Assembly: GCF_000224065.1 (NCBI RefSeq)
Contig: NZ_AFWT01000008.1
Span: forward strand, 1 to 64,000
DNA length: 64,000 nt
Source: Thiorhodococcus drewsii AZ1
GTDB taxonomy: Bacteria; Pseudomonadota; Gammaproteobacteria; Chromatiales; Chromatiaceae
Reading direction: 5' to 3'
How positions within the stretch are numbered: the first letter of the stretch is position 1; every line of letters begins with the position of its first letter. The position numbers were made by a program, and so were the translations under genes. Below the pieces are notes generated by a model. The model saw only the letters and a program-made list of their open reading frames with translations, had not been told where the DNA came from and searched no databases. This document shows, in pieces, positions 27,137 to 35,490 of the stretch.

Positions 27137-28790
27137 GGATGGATTCTCGATGTTGGTGGATGGCTGTGGGGTTAGGTTGCAGCGGACTCGGTTCGCTCAG
27201 CGACCAGACGCTGTCCGTCGCTCCCTTTCGCGCACGGCGGCGGGCGAGCCAGGCCATCCAGAGGAGTCCGAGCGCGGCGCAGAGTGCGACCGCATCGACG
27301 GCGACGACCGCATCGCCACTGCGGACGAACAGCTGGGATAGGGGAACCTGGGCGATCAGCAGGCTGGCGAGCGGGATGCAGAGGGTCGCCATGGCCGAGA
27401 CCAGCAGTAGAGGCGCGGCGGCGCGGGCCGCGCCCAGGCGCAGCGCCCAGATGACCGAGCCGAGGAAGAGCGCGTAGTAGCCGAGCCACAGCCAGGGGCC
27501 TGGATGCGTCACCTGGCCGTGCAGCAGCTTGCCGAGCGCGATCGCCAGCGAGAGTCCGCCGATGCAGCCGAGGCCGACCCCGACGGTGAGCGCCGCCATG
27601 ATTCGGGTGTCACGCCGCTGGGCGATGTGTTCGCCCGATCCATCCCGCGCCCGCGCGAGCGAGCGGCGCCGGCTCTCGATCCACAGCAGATTGCCCGAGT
27701 AGAAGAGAAAGGTGCCCGCCAGTCCGAGGACGAAATAGCCCCAGCGCACCGGCTCGCCGCCGAAGGTGCCGAAATGGAGCGCGAAGAAGACCGAGACGAT
27801 GCGCGACCAGAGCCCCTGGTGTCCCGGCAGGTATTGGGTATCCAGGATCTCGCCCGAGACCGGGCTCATGACCGTGAAGCCCATGAGCCGCACCAGATGA
27901 CGCCGATCCTCGCCCCAGACCACTAGGCTCGCGCCCCGCGTCCCCGCGCGTCGGTACTGGAGCTTGAGCGGTCTCAGCCCCGGTTCGAGGGTTCGGACCC
28001 GTTCGATCAGCTCGGACGGCGGGAGCATGGCGGCCGGACGCGCGTCCGGCTTCGCCACGGCGAAGGGATTGCTCGCCTGCATGAGTGGGCGCATCTGGCC
28101 CTGATAGACGATGCGGTCCAGACCGGCGTAGATACTGTCGTGCAGACCGAAGACGACGGCCGTCAGGGCGATGGCCAGATGGAAGGGGAGGCTGGCGATG
28201 CCGACCAGATTGTGCGCATCCAGCCACTTGCGTTTGACGCCGCGTCCGAGACGCAGTGCGAGCAGATCCTTGCCCGCCGAGGGGAGCCAGACGATGAGCC
28301 CGGAGACCAGCGCGATCACGTAGAGGGCGCTGACGAGTCCCATGACCGTCGTGCCGAATTCCAGCCCGCCAGGCAGCGCGGCGGTGCGGTGGACATGATC
28401 CACCAGATCGGCCGCGCCTTTGGTCGGACGCTCGGCGACGACCGGCGCGCCTTCGGCGTCCAGGATCGCCGTCCATTGGGTCGCGGCTTTGCGCCCCTCC
28501 TGCCAGGCGAGATAGACCCGGTCGCGTTCGGGGCCGGTCAGGTGCAGCCTGAACTCGGCCTGGGCATCCGGCCGCTCGGCAAGGACGCGCTCGATGAGCC
28601 TCTCGGCCCGATCGATGGGAATGGATTGGGGTGGCTCGCCTTCCGCCGTCCAGCGCGACAGCGGGCCCTCGAATACCGTGATGGCACCGGCATAGAAGGC
28701 GATGAAGAGCGCCAGACCGGCGATGACGCCAGTCCAGGTGTGGACGCCCTTGTAGATCCGGACGACCTCGGATGAAACGATTCTGCTCAA
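27126..28790 (-). CDS. PepSY-domain inner-membrane protein (FpvG/FoxB-type siderophore reductase family)
   Basis: 554-aa inner-membrane protein. Helix 1 is in VHTWTGVIAGLALFIAFYAG, followed by periplasmic PepSY-type regions (PIDRAERLIERVLAERPDA, LIERVRTLEPGLRPLKLQY). Further helices include LVSALYVIALVSGLIVWLP and several near the C-terminus. Members such as Pseudomonas FpvG and FoxB reduce ferric siderophores in the periplasm. That role is inferred here from family and from co-transcription with a TonB receptor and two small membrane proteins, matching the FpvG/H/K arrangement. Confidence 0.85.
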   Translation of the reverse strand: MSRIVSSEVVRIYKGVHTWTGVIAGLALFIAFYAGAITVFEGPLSRWTAEGEPPQSIPIDRAERLIERVLAERPDAQAEFRLHLTGPERDRVYLAWQEGRKAATQWTAILDAEGAPVVAERPTKGAADLVDHVHRTAALPGGLEFGTTVMGLVSALYVIALVSGLIVWLPSAGKDLLALRLGRGVKRKWLDAHNLVGIASLPFHLAIALTAVVFGLHDSIYAGLDRIVYQGQMRPLMQASNPFAVAKPDARPAAMLPPSELIERVRTLEPGLRPLKLQYRRAGTRGASLVVWGEDRRHLVRLMGFTVMSPVSGEILDTQYLPGHQGLWSRIVSVFFALHFGTFGGEPVRWGYFVLGLAGTFLFYSGNLLWIESRRRSLARARDGSGEHIAQRRDTRIMAALTVGVGLGCIGGLSLAIALGKLLHGQVTHPGPWLWLGYYALFLGSVIWALRLGAARAAAPLLLVSAMATLCIPLASLLIAQVPLSQLFVRSGDAVVAVDAVALCAALGLLWMAWLARRRARKGATDSVWSLSEPSPLQPNPTAIHQHRESIHGQ

Positions 28791-28796
28791 TGGGGT

Positions 28797-29078
28797 TCAC
28801 CCGGCGAGATGGCGGCAGAGGACGAGCCCCGAGAAGGCCAGCAGGTTGGCCGTGCCCAGCCAGATCCAGGCCCGTGCTCCGCTGCGGAAGAGATAGACGA
28901 GGCTCTGGACCCCGAGCCAGATCGGGGCCACGAGCCACATGACGAATTGGGTCTTGTTCGGGGCCCCCGGACCCTCGCCGCACCAGGCCGCCAGGCCGGC
29001 GAGGGCGAAGGCCAGACCGAGCCCGAGCACCAGGCCGGCCGAGGTCTTGCCGATCCAGTCGCGCTGCATCCCGGCCAT
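28797..29078 (-). CDS. Small three-helix membrane protein of the PepSY/TonB operon
   Basis: 93-aa hydrophobic protein from the ATG at 29078; a second ATG at 29069 would also serve. Helices fall at about 13-32 (SAGLVLGLGLAFALAGLAAW), 45-63 (FVMWLVAPIWLGVQSLVYLF) and 69-88. The frame is open for another 108 codons upstream, but that part overlaps the next gene in another frame and has shadow-like Pro/Arg/His composition. Small membrane proteins of this kind accompany iron-regulated PepSY proteins. The precise function is unknown; a role in the reductase complex is inference. Confidence 0.7.
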   Translation of the reverse strand: MAGMQRDWIGKTSAGLVLGLGLAFALAGLAAWCGEGPGAPNKTQFVMWLVAPIWLGVQSLVYLFRSGARAWIWLGTANLLAFSGLVLCRHLAG

Positions 29079-29083
29079 GGCGG

Positions 29084-29371
29084 CTAGCGTCGTCCGTGGC
29101 CGGTCGTGAAGGCCCCCAGCACGGGGAGCAGGATGAGACAGGCCATGCCGATCGTCAGGATGGCGAAGAAGGCGGTGGTCGGGCGCAGCGTCAGCGACCA
29201 GAGCGCCCAGGCGAGGGCAAGGAGCCCCAGCCCATAGGCAAGGCTGCGCCGCCCCGCGAACGGCTGGCGCAGGAACTGCTGGCGGGGAAGTCCGAGATAG
29301 AGACTGGCCGAACCGGCGGCCGTTGCGATCACCGCCGAGGTCACCGACATGCTGTCGAGGGTAGGGGGCAA
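29084..29371 (-). CDS. DUF3325-like small membrane protein, first gene of the PepSY/TonB operon
   Basis: 95-aa membrane protein with three helices. The pattern AGSASLYLGLPRQQ-x-GRRSLAYGLGLLALAWAL-x-ILTIGMACLILLPVLG resembles DUF3325 proteins of iron-uptake clusters. It starts 18 bases from a Fur-like site, is followed by the next gene after 5 bases, and is transcribed divergently from the AraC/PchR-type regulator. I infer an accessory part of the siderophore-reductase module. Confidence 0.65.
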   Translation of the reverse strand: MPPTLDSMSVTSAVIATAAGSASLYLGLPRQQFLRQPFAGRRSLAYGLGLLALAWALWSLTLRPTTAFFAILTIGMACLILLPVLGAFTTGHGRR

Positions 29372-29388
29372 GGGAACCTCTTTTAATA

Positions 29389-29410
29389 GATAATAAGAAC
29401 AATTCGCATT
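29389..29410. promoter_or_regulatory. Fur-like box A (between PepSY/TonB operon and araC-type regulator)
   Basis: The site GATAATAAGAACAATTCGCATT starts with a perfect GATAAT hexamer and matches about 13 of 19 positions of the Fur consensus. Reversed, it begins AATGCGAATTGTTCT, sharing AATGCG-N-AT-N3-TCT with sites B (30636-30654) and C (37019-37037). It lies in the divergent promoter region and could control both directions. Confidence 0.6.
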
Positions 29411-29472
29411 TTTTATAATAGCCTCGATTATGCGCGATCGGGCGCCGCGACTCCTATGCGAGAGACAGGAAA

Positions 29473-30489
29473 ATGCATGAATCAGAAAACGGCACGCGCG
29501 AAGGGAAAAGGATTCCGGGCGCGGTGCGTCGGATTACGCGTGGAGAGCTGATCGGTGCCGCCGAAAAACGCCTGGGCCCCGGCTATTGGCTGGATGACGA
29601 CGAGATCGGGGAGGATGCCCCTGTGCTGGAGGGGCATTTCGAGACACTCGAGCTGCGACCGGGATTGACCCTGCATACCTCTGCGGCACGGGATCTCCAA
29701 TCGCTCAGCTCGGGCCATGTGCTTCAGCCCGGCATTCGGATCCTGGCCGTCGTCGGTGGCGAAACCGAGCTGTCGTTTGGTCACCGGAAACTGCGGCTAG
29801 GGCCCCAGACGGTCGATCCGGCCGAGCGTTCAAAGGGGGCCATGGTGAGTCTGGCCGAGCCGGACGTCTTCAGCCGCCGATGGTGCCGGGGCGCCCGAGA
29901 GCGCAAGGTGAGTCTGACCCTGACGGCCGAGTGGATGGATCTGGAGGCCAGCTCCGAGCTGGCGGATTTTGCCCGCAGCCATCTGGCCTACCAGCCCTGG
30001 ATCCTGACCCCCAAATCGATCGAGCTGGCACGGCAGATCCTGGAACCCTCGTCTCTGCAGCCGGGTCTGCAGCGCCTGCGTCTGGAGGGACACTGCATCG
30101 ATCTGGCGCTGGAGGCATTGTCCTCGCTGGCGCGTCCGGAGCCCTACGGCACGACCTTGCGCGAGATCGACCGTAGGCGTCTCGTTCGGCTCGACGAACT
30201 GCTGCACAGCGAGGAGGTGCTCGGCTGTTCCATGGCCGAGATCGCCCGCACGGTCGGCAGCAACACCACCACGCTCCAGTCGCTGGCCCGGGGTGCCTGG
30301 GGCTGCTCGATCTTCGAGCGGTTGCGCGCCATTCGCATGGAGAAGGCGCTGGGTCTGCTGGTGCGCGGAGGCAGCGTGGGCGAGGCCGCCGAGATCGCCG
30401 GCTATGGATCACCGAGCAACTTCTCGGCCGCCTTCCGGCGGCACTACGGCTTCACGCCCAGCCGCGCGAGACGTGAGCGCGCGGCTTGA
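29473..30489 (+). CDS. AraC-family regulator, PchR-like
   Basis: 338-aa transcription factor. The C-terminal AraC DNA-binding domain (about 240-335) has the first helix-turn-helix in CSMAEIARTVGSNTTTLQSL and the second in GEAAEIAGYGSPSNFSAAF, ending RRHYGFTPSRARRE. The PchR-type spacing and the wording SIFERLRAIRMEKALGLL are recognisable; PchR-type proteins sense ferric siderophores. The N-domain is of the PchR sensor kind. It is divergent from the TonB/PepSY operon, whose activation by it with the cognate siderophore is a reasonable inference. Confidence 0.85.
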   Translation: MHESENGTREGKRIPGAVRRITRGELIGAAEKRLGPGYWLDDDEIGEDAPVLEGHFETLELRPGLTLHTSAARDLQSLSSGHVLQPGIRILAVVGGETELSFGHRKLRLGPQTVDPAERSKGAMVSLAEPDVFSRRWCRGARERKVSLTLTAEWMDLEASSELADFARSHLAYQPWILTPKSIELARQILEPSSLQPGLQRLRLEGHCIDLALEALSSLARPEPYGTTLREIDRRRLVRLDELLHSEEVLGCSMAEIARTVGSNTTTLQSLARGAWGCSIFERLRAIRMEKALGLLVRGGSVGEAAEIAGYGSPSNFSAAFRRHYGFTPSRARRERAA

Positions 30490-30508
30490 GATGCTGTCTT
30501 TAAGGTCT

Positions 30509-30570
30509 GGTCCGCACAGCGGACCCTACCGAAACGTCGGCAGTGCGTCGTAGGGTCCGCTATGCGGACC
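30509..30570. repeat. Pair of inverted REP-like palindromes (GTAGGGTCCGC type)
   Basis: GGTCCGCACAGCGGACCCTAC (30509-30529) and GTAGGGTCCGCTATGCGGACC (30550-30570) are inverted copies of one REP-like unit 20 bases apart. The GTAGGG head is shared with the 21.2-kb pair but the palindrome arms differ. The pair follows the AraC-type gene and probably also acts as its transcription end. Confidence 0.75.
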
Positions 30571-30635
30571 GAATCGCTTGTGGGTCCCGGGGGGCTGGCG
30601 GAAGACGTCCTGCGGATCGGCTGGTTTTGATTGCA

Positions 30636-30654
30636 AAAGAGAATCATACGCATT
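30636..30654. promoter_or_regulatory. Fur-like box B upstream of azurin
   Basis: AAAGAGAATCATACGCATT; reversed it reads AATGCGTATGATTCTCTTT, matching sites A and C at AATGCG-N-AT-N3-TCT. The core GAGAATCAT is the usual Fur half-site pair. It lies 167 bases before the azurin ATG, so the promoter would have a long leader or a second element. Confidence 0.55.
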
Positions 30655-30820
30655 AACGTTTCTTGGGTCGCGGGAGCCATGCTCGCCGGGCGTACGCTCG
30701 AGCAGGCTTTCGGTCACAGCGACACAGGCGCGATCTCTCTCGTCCTGATGGGATCGGATATCCCTGAGGACCGGAGCGGGGTTGCGGATCAGTTATTGAC
30801 GACTCACGGAGCACAAGCAG

Positions 30821-31267
30821 ATGAAATCGAGTGCCATCCTCCTTGCCAGCATGCTGGCCGCCGGGGCCTCCTGGGTGTATGCGGACTGCGAATTCACGAT
30901 CGATGTCAACGACACCATGACCTATCCAATCGCCCAAATTGTCGCTGATTCCAGCTGCGAGGCCATCAAGGTCACGGTGACCCACAAGGGAACCCTGGAT
31001 GCCAATGTGATGGGACACAACTGGGTGCTCGCCAAGACCGACGACGTTCAGGCGATCGCCACCGAGGGCATGATGGCCGGCGCCGACAACAACTATCTCA
31101 AGCCCGGCGACACGCGCGTGCTGGCGCACACCGACATCGTGGGTGCGGGTGCAACGTCCAGCACCAGCTTCTCGCCGAGCCTCCTTGAGGCCGGCCAGAG
31201 CTACGATTTCTTTTGCTCCTTCCCCGGCCACTGGGCCTCGATGAGGGGTAAGTTCGTCCTCGAATGA
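30821..31267 (+). CDS. azu: Azurin (periplasmic type-1 blue copper protein)
   Basis: 148-aa cupredoxin, a periplasmic one-electron carrier. A 21-residue signal peptide ends before DCEFTIDVND. The copper ligands are all present: His66 (MGHNWVL), Cys132, His137 and Met141 (FFCSFPGHWASM), with the azurin C-x4-H-x3-M spacing. The disulfide pair is Cys23/Cys46. It closely follows Pseudomonas azurin (YLKPGDTRVLAHT, VMGHNWVL). It lies between two iron-type operons with a Fur-like box upstream, suggesting use as an iron-sparing carrier when iron is short; this is inference. Confidence 0.95.
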   Translation: MKSSAILLASMLAAGASWVYADCEFTIDVNDTMTYPIAQIVADSSCEAIKVTVTHKGTLDANVMGHNWVLAKTDDVQAIATEGMMAGADNNYLKPGDTRVLAHTDIVGAGATSSTSFSPSLLEAGQSYDFFCSFPGHWASMRGKFVLE

Positions 31268-31278
31268 GTACGAATCAG

Positions 31279-31302
31279 GGCGGCTGCCTCGAGCATGCCG
31301 CC
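31279..31302 (+). terminator. Stem-loop after azurin
   Basis: GGCGGC-TGC / GCA-T-GCCGCC pairs around a CTCGA loop with one bulged T, 12 bases after the stop. There is no clear T-run. It is a plausible but unproven terminator. Confidence 0.4.
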
Positions 31303-31475
31303 GCCTCTTGGATCAGGGAACGCCCCGCGCGGTCAATGCCTCGAGCAGGATGTTCGACCGCGTCCTCATTCGATGCGATCCGGGGAGAATCCCTTGGCCG
31401 CCTCCCTGTCTTCACTGAAGCCACGACCGGTGCGACACGCGAGATCGCGACACCGATTGGCCTGGAAGCCTTGTT

Positions 31476-31709
31476 ATGACCGAAATCATCGACGCGCAGC
31501 AGCTGGTGGCACGCACCCTCGGACTCCTATCCCGCGCAGCGATCGACGGCGTATGCAAGAGACGTCTCAAGGAATTGGTTCGTCATCTCGAATGCGTTGC
31601 GGGAGACCAGTCCCTGGATCCGTCCATCCGGGGCGCGGCCGAGGGGCTGTCTGCGGAATGGAAGCGGATCTACGACCGCGAATTCGGCGAGGCACCGGAG
31701 CTGCACTGA
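31476..31709 (+). CDS. Small hypothetical protein (77 aa)
   Basis: A 77-residue, charged, probably helical cytoplasmic protein (MTEIIDAQQLVARTLGLLSR). It has balanced composition unlike the Arg/Pro-rich shadow frames nearby. No signal peptide, membrane helix or known motif was seen. It lies 208 bases after azurin and convergent with the NosL/ABC operon, 52 bases from that operon's last stop codon. No function is proposed. Confidence 0.5.
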   Translation: MTEIIDAQQLVARTLGLLSRAAIDGVCKRRLKELVRHLECVAGDQSLDPSIRGAAEGLSAEWKRIYDREFGEAPELH

Positions 31710-31761
31710 ACCGTGCCAGCCGAGGAATGCCTGCGTGCCCGAGCGCGAGGTAGGGCGCCCG

Positions 31762-32772
31762 TCAGTAGTAGCCTTCAAGGGTGAAGTCCGAGAAGACCAT
31801 CGGCCAGGCGGCGATGACGACGAACAGGCCGAACAGCAGCATGGACAGCCGGGTCCAGCGCGGCTGGGCGGCGGCGATGACGCCTTCGACGGAGGCGACG
31901 CGGCGCAGCGGTTCGGCGATACCGACCATCAGACCGTAGAAGGTCGCCGCGAACAGGGTCAGGTACATGGGATAGCCGATGTAGTGGTAGTCGGCCTGCA
32001 GGATGCAGAAGGGGCAATGATGGGTCGGCAGCTCGTAGTGGTAGGACGAGATGAAGGCGATGATCGAGGCCAACGAGATCCCGAGCATCCATAGAGACAG
32101 GCCCGCCAGCAGATACCGCAGCCTGGGTCTCGCCTGGCGCAGGTTGAGCGTTCCGGCCGCCAGATAGACTGCGGTTCCGCCGAAGAAGGCGATCATCAGC
32201 GGGAAGGCCGGCAGGCCGGCGATCTCGGCGCCGACGCCCGCGCCCGAGCCGCTGAAGAGCGTGCCGCAGCAGGAGGTGATGACGCTGGGATCGAGCCCGA
32301 GGAAGAAGCGGAAGAGCAGCCAGGTCTCCAGGGCGAGCAGCGGGGCGAGCAGCAGGAGCAGGCCGTACTTGAGGCGGGTCAGGGGGTAGTCCTCGGCGCG
32401 CTGGTCGATGCGGTTGAGCACGATCCAGACGGCGCAGAAGAGGAGTCCTAGGATCTTCGCCCCCAACACCCACCAGCCCACCGGATTGGCGTTCAGTGTG
32501 CCGGTCGCGCACATGGCGCCGACGAAGATGGCGTGGATGTCCTCCAGGGTGTAGAGGAAGATCAGCGCGGACAGGATCTCCAGCGCCATCGCATGGCCCA
32601 TCAGGGTCGAGAGCAGATAGGTCTTGCGTTCCAGCGCGAGCTGTTCCTCCGAGCTGCTGTCGAGATCCCAGCGGACCAGGACGATGGCGCCGAGATAGGC
32701 CCCGTACAGCACCAGGCCCAGGACCAGGACGGCGGTGATCAAAAGGCCGAGGATGCCCGGATGCAGGATCAT
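31762..32772 (-). CDS. Eight-helix Cys-containing membrane protein, last gene of the NosL/TlpA/FtsX operon
   Basis: 336-aa polytopic protein with eight hydrophobic segments. Conserved-looking redox or metal motifs sit outside the helices: a Cys pair in VITSCCGTLFSG (about residue 185) and HHCPFCILQADYHYIGYP (about 265), with CxxC flanked by His and Tyr. A quinone-linked thiol or metal role is possible, since the CPFC motif recalls VKOR/DsbB-like proteins, but I cannot assign a family. Its ATG overlaps the ATPase stop (ATGA), so it belongs to the same transporter system. Confidence 0.7.
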   Translation of the reverse strand: MILHPGILGLLITAVLVLGLVLYGAYLGAIVLVRWDLDSSSEEQLALERKTYLLSTLMGHAMALEILSALIFLYTLEDIHAIFVGAMCATGTLNANPVGWWVLGAKILGLLFCAVWIVLNRIDQRAEDYPLTRLKYGLLLLLAPLLALETWLLFRFFLGLDPSVITSCCGTLFSGSGAGVGAEIAGLPAFPLMIAFFGGTAVYLAAGTLNLRQARPRLRYLLAGLSLWMLGISLASIIAFISSYHYELPTHHCPFCILQADYHYIGYPMYLTLFAATFYGLMVGIAEPLRRVASVEGVIAAAQPRWTRLSMLLFGLFVVIAAWPMVFSDFTLEGYY

Positions 32773-33461
32773 CCGTCACCGTCCAGGATGCGGCCGTCGC
32801 GCATGGTCGCGACCCGGTCGATCAGTGGGCTGTCGTGGACCAGCGGATCGTGGGTGGCGATGACGACGGTCTTTCCCTGACCGCGCAACGTCTCGAAGAT
32901 TTGCATCAGCTCGCCCGAGAGGCCGGCATCCAGGTGGGCCGTCGGCTCGTCGGCGAGGATCGCCTGGGGCGCGTTGATCAGTGCCCGGGCGATGGCCACA
33001 CGCTGGCGCTCGCCACCCGAGAGCGCCTCGACCTTGAAGCCCTTGCGATGGGTGAGGCCGAGCTGCTCGGTCAGTTCCAACGCCCGGCGTTTGGCCGCCG
33101 TAAACCCGATCTCCAGCGGATAGAGCGGCAGCATGACGTTTTCCAGCACGCTGATGCCCGGGATCAGATGCAGCTGCTGGAAGACGAAACCGAAGGTGTC
33201 GCGCCGCACCCCGGTCAGAAAGCGTTCCGGCAGCTTGGCGACATCCCGTTCGGCGACCAGGATCCGGCCCGAGGTGGGACGGATCATGCAGCCGACCAGG
33301 GCCAGCAGGCTGGTCTTTCCCGAACCGCTCGGTCCCTTCAGGACCAATATTTCGCCATGGCCGATGTCCAGCGAGACCTCGTTGACGGGTCGCACCTCGT
33401 TGGGCCGCCCCTGGTTGTAGACACGGGTGACGTTCTCGAGCGAGATCATTTTACGACTCAT
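32769..33461 (-). CDS. ABC transporter ATPase, MacB/LolD type
   Basis: 230-aa ATPase from the ATG at 33461 (MSRKMISLENVTRVYNQG); the longer frame runs into ftsX. It has Walker A GPSGSGKTS, a Q-loop VFQQLHLIPG, signature LSGGERQRVAIARAL, Walker B AILADEPTAHLD and switch His in ATHD. The pattern is that of the LolD/MacB group, which pairs with FtsX-type permeases, as here. ATGA overlaps on both sides show tight coupling. What the complex moves or powers is not known. Confidence 0.9.
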   Translation of the reverse strand: MSRKMISLENVTRVYNQGRPNEVRPVNEVSLDIGHGEILVLKGPSGSGKTSLLALVGCMIRPTSGRILVAERDVAKLPERFLTGVRRDTFGFVFQQLHLIPGISVLENVMLPLYPLEIGFTAAKRRALELTEQLGLTHRKGFKVEALSGGERQRVAIARALINAPQAILADEPTAHLDAGLSGELMQIFETLRGQGKTVVIATHDPLVHDSPLIDRVATMRDGRILDGDG

Positions 33462-34657
33462 GAGGCCCTCATGACCCGGTCCGGATCCGTGATCGCGGCC
33501 TTCCACGAGGGCACGACGGTGGCGACGATGTAGGGCACGACGGTGAGCGAGAAGAGCACGCCGAGCGCATAGGGGTCGATCCGCGGGGCCAGATCGATCG
33601 CGGGGAAGAGCGTCGACCAGCCCTCGAGGACCGGCATCAGCAGCTCGGCCCCGAACCGTTGGACGTGCGCGTAGCCCGCCGTCACCCCGGCCAGGAAGGC
33701 GACCAGGGCGAGCGCCGCGCCTTCCCAGAGCTTGAGCTCCAGGATGTCCGAGGTCTCCCAGCCGATCGCCTTGAGGATACCGATCTCGCGCCGCTCGTCG
33801 GCCGAGAGACCCGTGGCCTTGTCCCAGGCGAGGATCATGAAGGCCGCCATCGCGCCCAGGAACATGGCCAGCAGCAGACCGCCACGCCAGTTGAACAGGG
33901 TCTCGTAGGTGCGCTGGATCTCGGCGTGGCTGATGGGCCGCGCGTCGGGCAACCGCTCCAGGATCTTGCGCGAGATGTTGTCGACCTCATGCGGGTTGTA
34001 GACCTCGACCATCAGGTCCGTGGCCCGGTCGTCGGGCATTCCGAAGTGGGCCTTGAGATCCGCCTCCGGGAGCAGGATGAGATCGTTGGTCAGCAGCCGG
34101 GACGGGCTCGCGAACAGACCGATCACCTCGTACTCCTGCATCCAGCCCCGCGCGTCCCTGAGCGAGACCATGCCGCCGATACGTGTGCCGCGCACCTCGG
34201 CCACGCCCTCGCCGATCAGGCAGACGCGACGCTGTCCGGGCATGATGAAGGATCCCTCGACCAGGCGCAGCGGGGTTGACCCGGGGGACTCGAGTCCTTG
34301 ATCGCCGATGCCGAGCAGCGTGTAGTTGGCCCCGGTGTAGATGTCGTAGTAATAGCCCCAGTAGCGCGGCGTGACGGAGCCGACGCCTGGCAGCCTGGCG
34401 ATGAGCTCGCCATAGCCGAGCGGGATCAGTGCATGCCGTCCGGCCATGGCCCGCTGTACCAGCAGCTGCGGCGAGGCCTCGAGCGTCGCCAGCGCCTCCG
34501 TGCGCAAGGCGCCGGTCAGAAAGACGATCGACGACAGCAGGAAGACCAGGGCGGCGAAGACGAGCACGAGCCCCAGATTCTTCGTCCGCCGCCGCAGCAT
34601 CGACGAGAGGGCGAATTCGAGGATCTTCAGATGCCGTCCGAGATGATAGGAGCCCAT
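33458..34657 (-). CDS. FtsX/MacB-type ABC permease
   Basis: 399-aa permease with the FtsX layout: helix 1 at about 25-50 (LGLVLVFAALVFLLSSIVFL), a periplasmic domain of about 200 residues (GSVTPRYWGYYYDIYTGANY), then three C-terminal helices including MFLGAMAAFMILAW and FSLTVVPYIVATVV. REIGILKAIGWETSDIL is the coupling segment that contacts the ATPase. The ATG at 34657, two bases after the previous stop, is preferred over a TTG at 34663. Such pairs often act as mechanotransmission devices rather than classical importers. Confidence 0.88.
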   Translation of the reverse strand: MGSYHLGRHLKILEFALSSMLRRRTKNLGLVLVFAALVFLLSSIVFLTGALRTEALATLEASPQLLVQRAMAGRHALIPLGYGELIARLPGVGSVTPRYWGYYYDIYTGANYTLLGIGDQGLESPGSTPLRLVEGSFIMPGQRRVCLIGEGVAEVRGTRIGGMVSLRDARGWMQEYEVIGLFASPSRLLTNDLILLPEADLKAHFGMPDDRATDLMVEVYNPHEVDNISRKILERLPDARPISHAEIQRTYETLFNWRGGLLLAMFLGAMAAFMILAWDKATGLSADERREIGILKAIGWETSDILELKLWEGAALALVAFLAGVTAGYAHVQRFGAELLMPVLEGWSTLFPAIDLAPRIDPYALGVLFSLTVVPYIVATVVPSWKAAITDPDRVMRAS

Positions 34658-34659
34658 GG

Positions 34660-34989
34660 TCAAGGATCCCTATGACGCGATGGAGCCGACCCGGCCCCGA
34701 CCGGCATCCTCAGCGGCTCGGGCGGGGCGATGATCGAACCGGCGGGAAAGTGCTCGATGGACGAGGGAAAGTCCTGGAAGGCCGCGAAGCGGTCGGCCTG
34801 AGACGGATGCCGGGTGTAGCGCGCCTCGGTCCAGAGTGCCAGGTCGGTGAGTCCGAGCTTGGAGACCAGCGCGCGCTTGTCGGCGAGTTCGGATTGCAGC
34901 CGCTCGGCGCTGGGGGCGGACTGCAGATGCAGCGTCGCCAGCAGGCCCAGTTCGGCGCTCAGGAGTCCGAAGAGGATGTGATACTTCAT
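34660..34989 (-). CDS. Small signal-anchored protein of the NosL/FtsX operon
   Basis: 109-aa protein with an uncleaved-looking N-terminal helix (YHILFGLLSAELGLLATLHL) and a soluble, probably periplasmic remainder that includes a short coiled-coil-like stretch (SAERLQSELADKRALVSKL) and a Pro-rich tail. No family was recognised. It starts 27 bases after nosL and ends 2 bases before the permease gene. It may be a structural subunit of the complex. Confidence 0.65.
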   Translation of the reverse strand: MKYHILFGLLSAELGLLATLHLQSAPSAERLQSELADKRALVSKLGLTDLALWTEARYTRHPSQADRFAAFQDFPSSIEHFPAGSIIAPPEPLRMPVGAGSAPSRHRDP

Positions 34990-35016
34990 TCGTGCGTCCT
35001 GTCGGTCTCCGTCTTC

Positions 35017-35487
35017 TCAGTCCGGGATATCGGTCGGTCCGATCTCGTCGAAACGCAGGATGCGATTGCCGCCGTGGTCCAGCATGAAGGCATCCGCGGC
35101 CTCCTTCCCCTTGACCGGGACGAACTCGTGACCCATCGGACCCAGCACGTCGCTGCCCAGCACGAAGTAGAGCTGCTCCGCGCGCATGATCCGGTTGCTG
35201 TAGTACTCGGTGACATAGATGGCCGCGATGTCCTCGCGGTGCTTGGCCGGCTTGTAGCGCTCGATGGCGAAGTAGTACTTGAACATGTCCTTGGAGCCGT
35301 CGAACACCGCATAGCTGCCGTCCTGATAGAGGATCTCGGCGACCCATTGCGGGTACTTGTAGACGAACATGCCGCAGACCGGACACTTGTCGGTGCGTTG
35401 CGGCGGCACGAACTCGGGCTCGGCCGCTGACGCATTCATCATCAGGGTCAGGCTCAGTAAGGCGAGGGCGATCGGGTTTCGAATCAT
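35017..35487 (-). CDS. nosL: NosL-family copper-binding protein (paralogue 1)
   Basis: 156-aa exported protein with a signal peptide ending near NASAA. The NosL core has Cys35-Pro-Val-Cys38-Gly-Met40 (DKCPVCGMFVYKYPQW), the strands YQDGSYAVFDGSKDMFKYYF and VTEYYSNRIM. Its C-terminal part is GPMGHEFVPV and AFMLDHGG. In known NosL proteins Cys and Met residues bind Cu(I) for nitrous-oxide reductase assembly. No nosZ is visible in this window, so the target here must be another protein or metal. Confidence 0.9.
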   Translation of the reverse strand: MIRNPIALALLSLTLMMNASAAEPEFVPPQRTDKCPVCGMFVYKYPQWVAEILYQDGSYAVFDGSKDMFKYYFAIERYKPAKHREDIAAIYVTEYYSNRIMRAEQLYFVLGSDVLGPMGHEFVPVKGKEAADAFMLDHGGNRILRFDEIGPTDIPD

Positions 35488-35490
35488 GGC

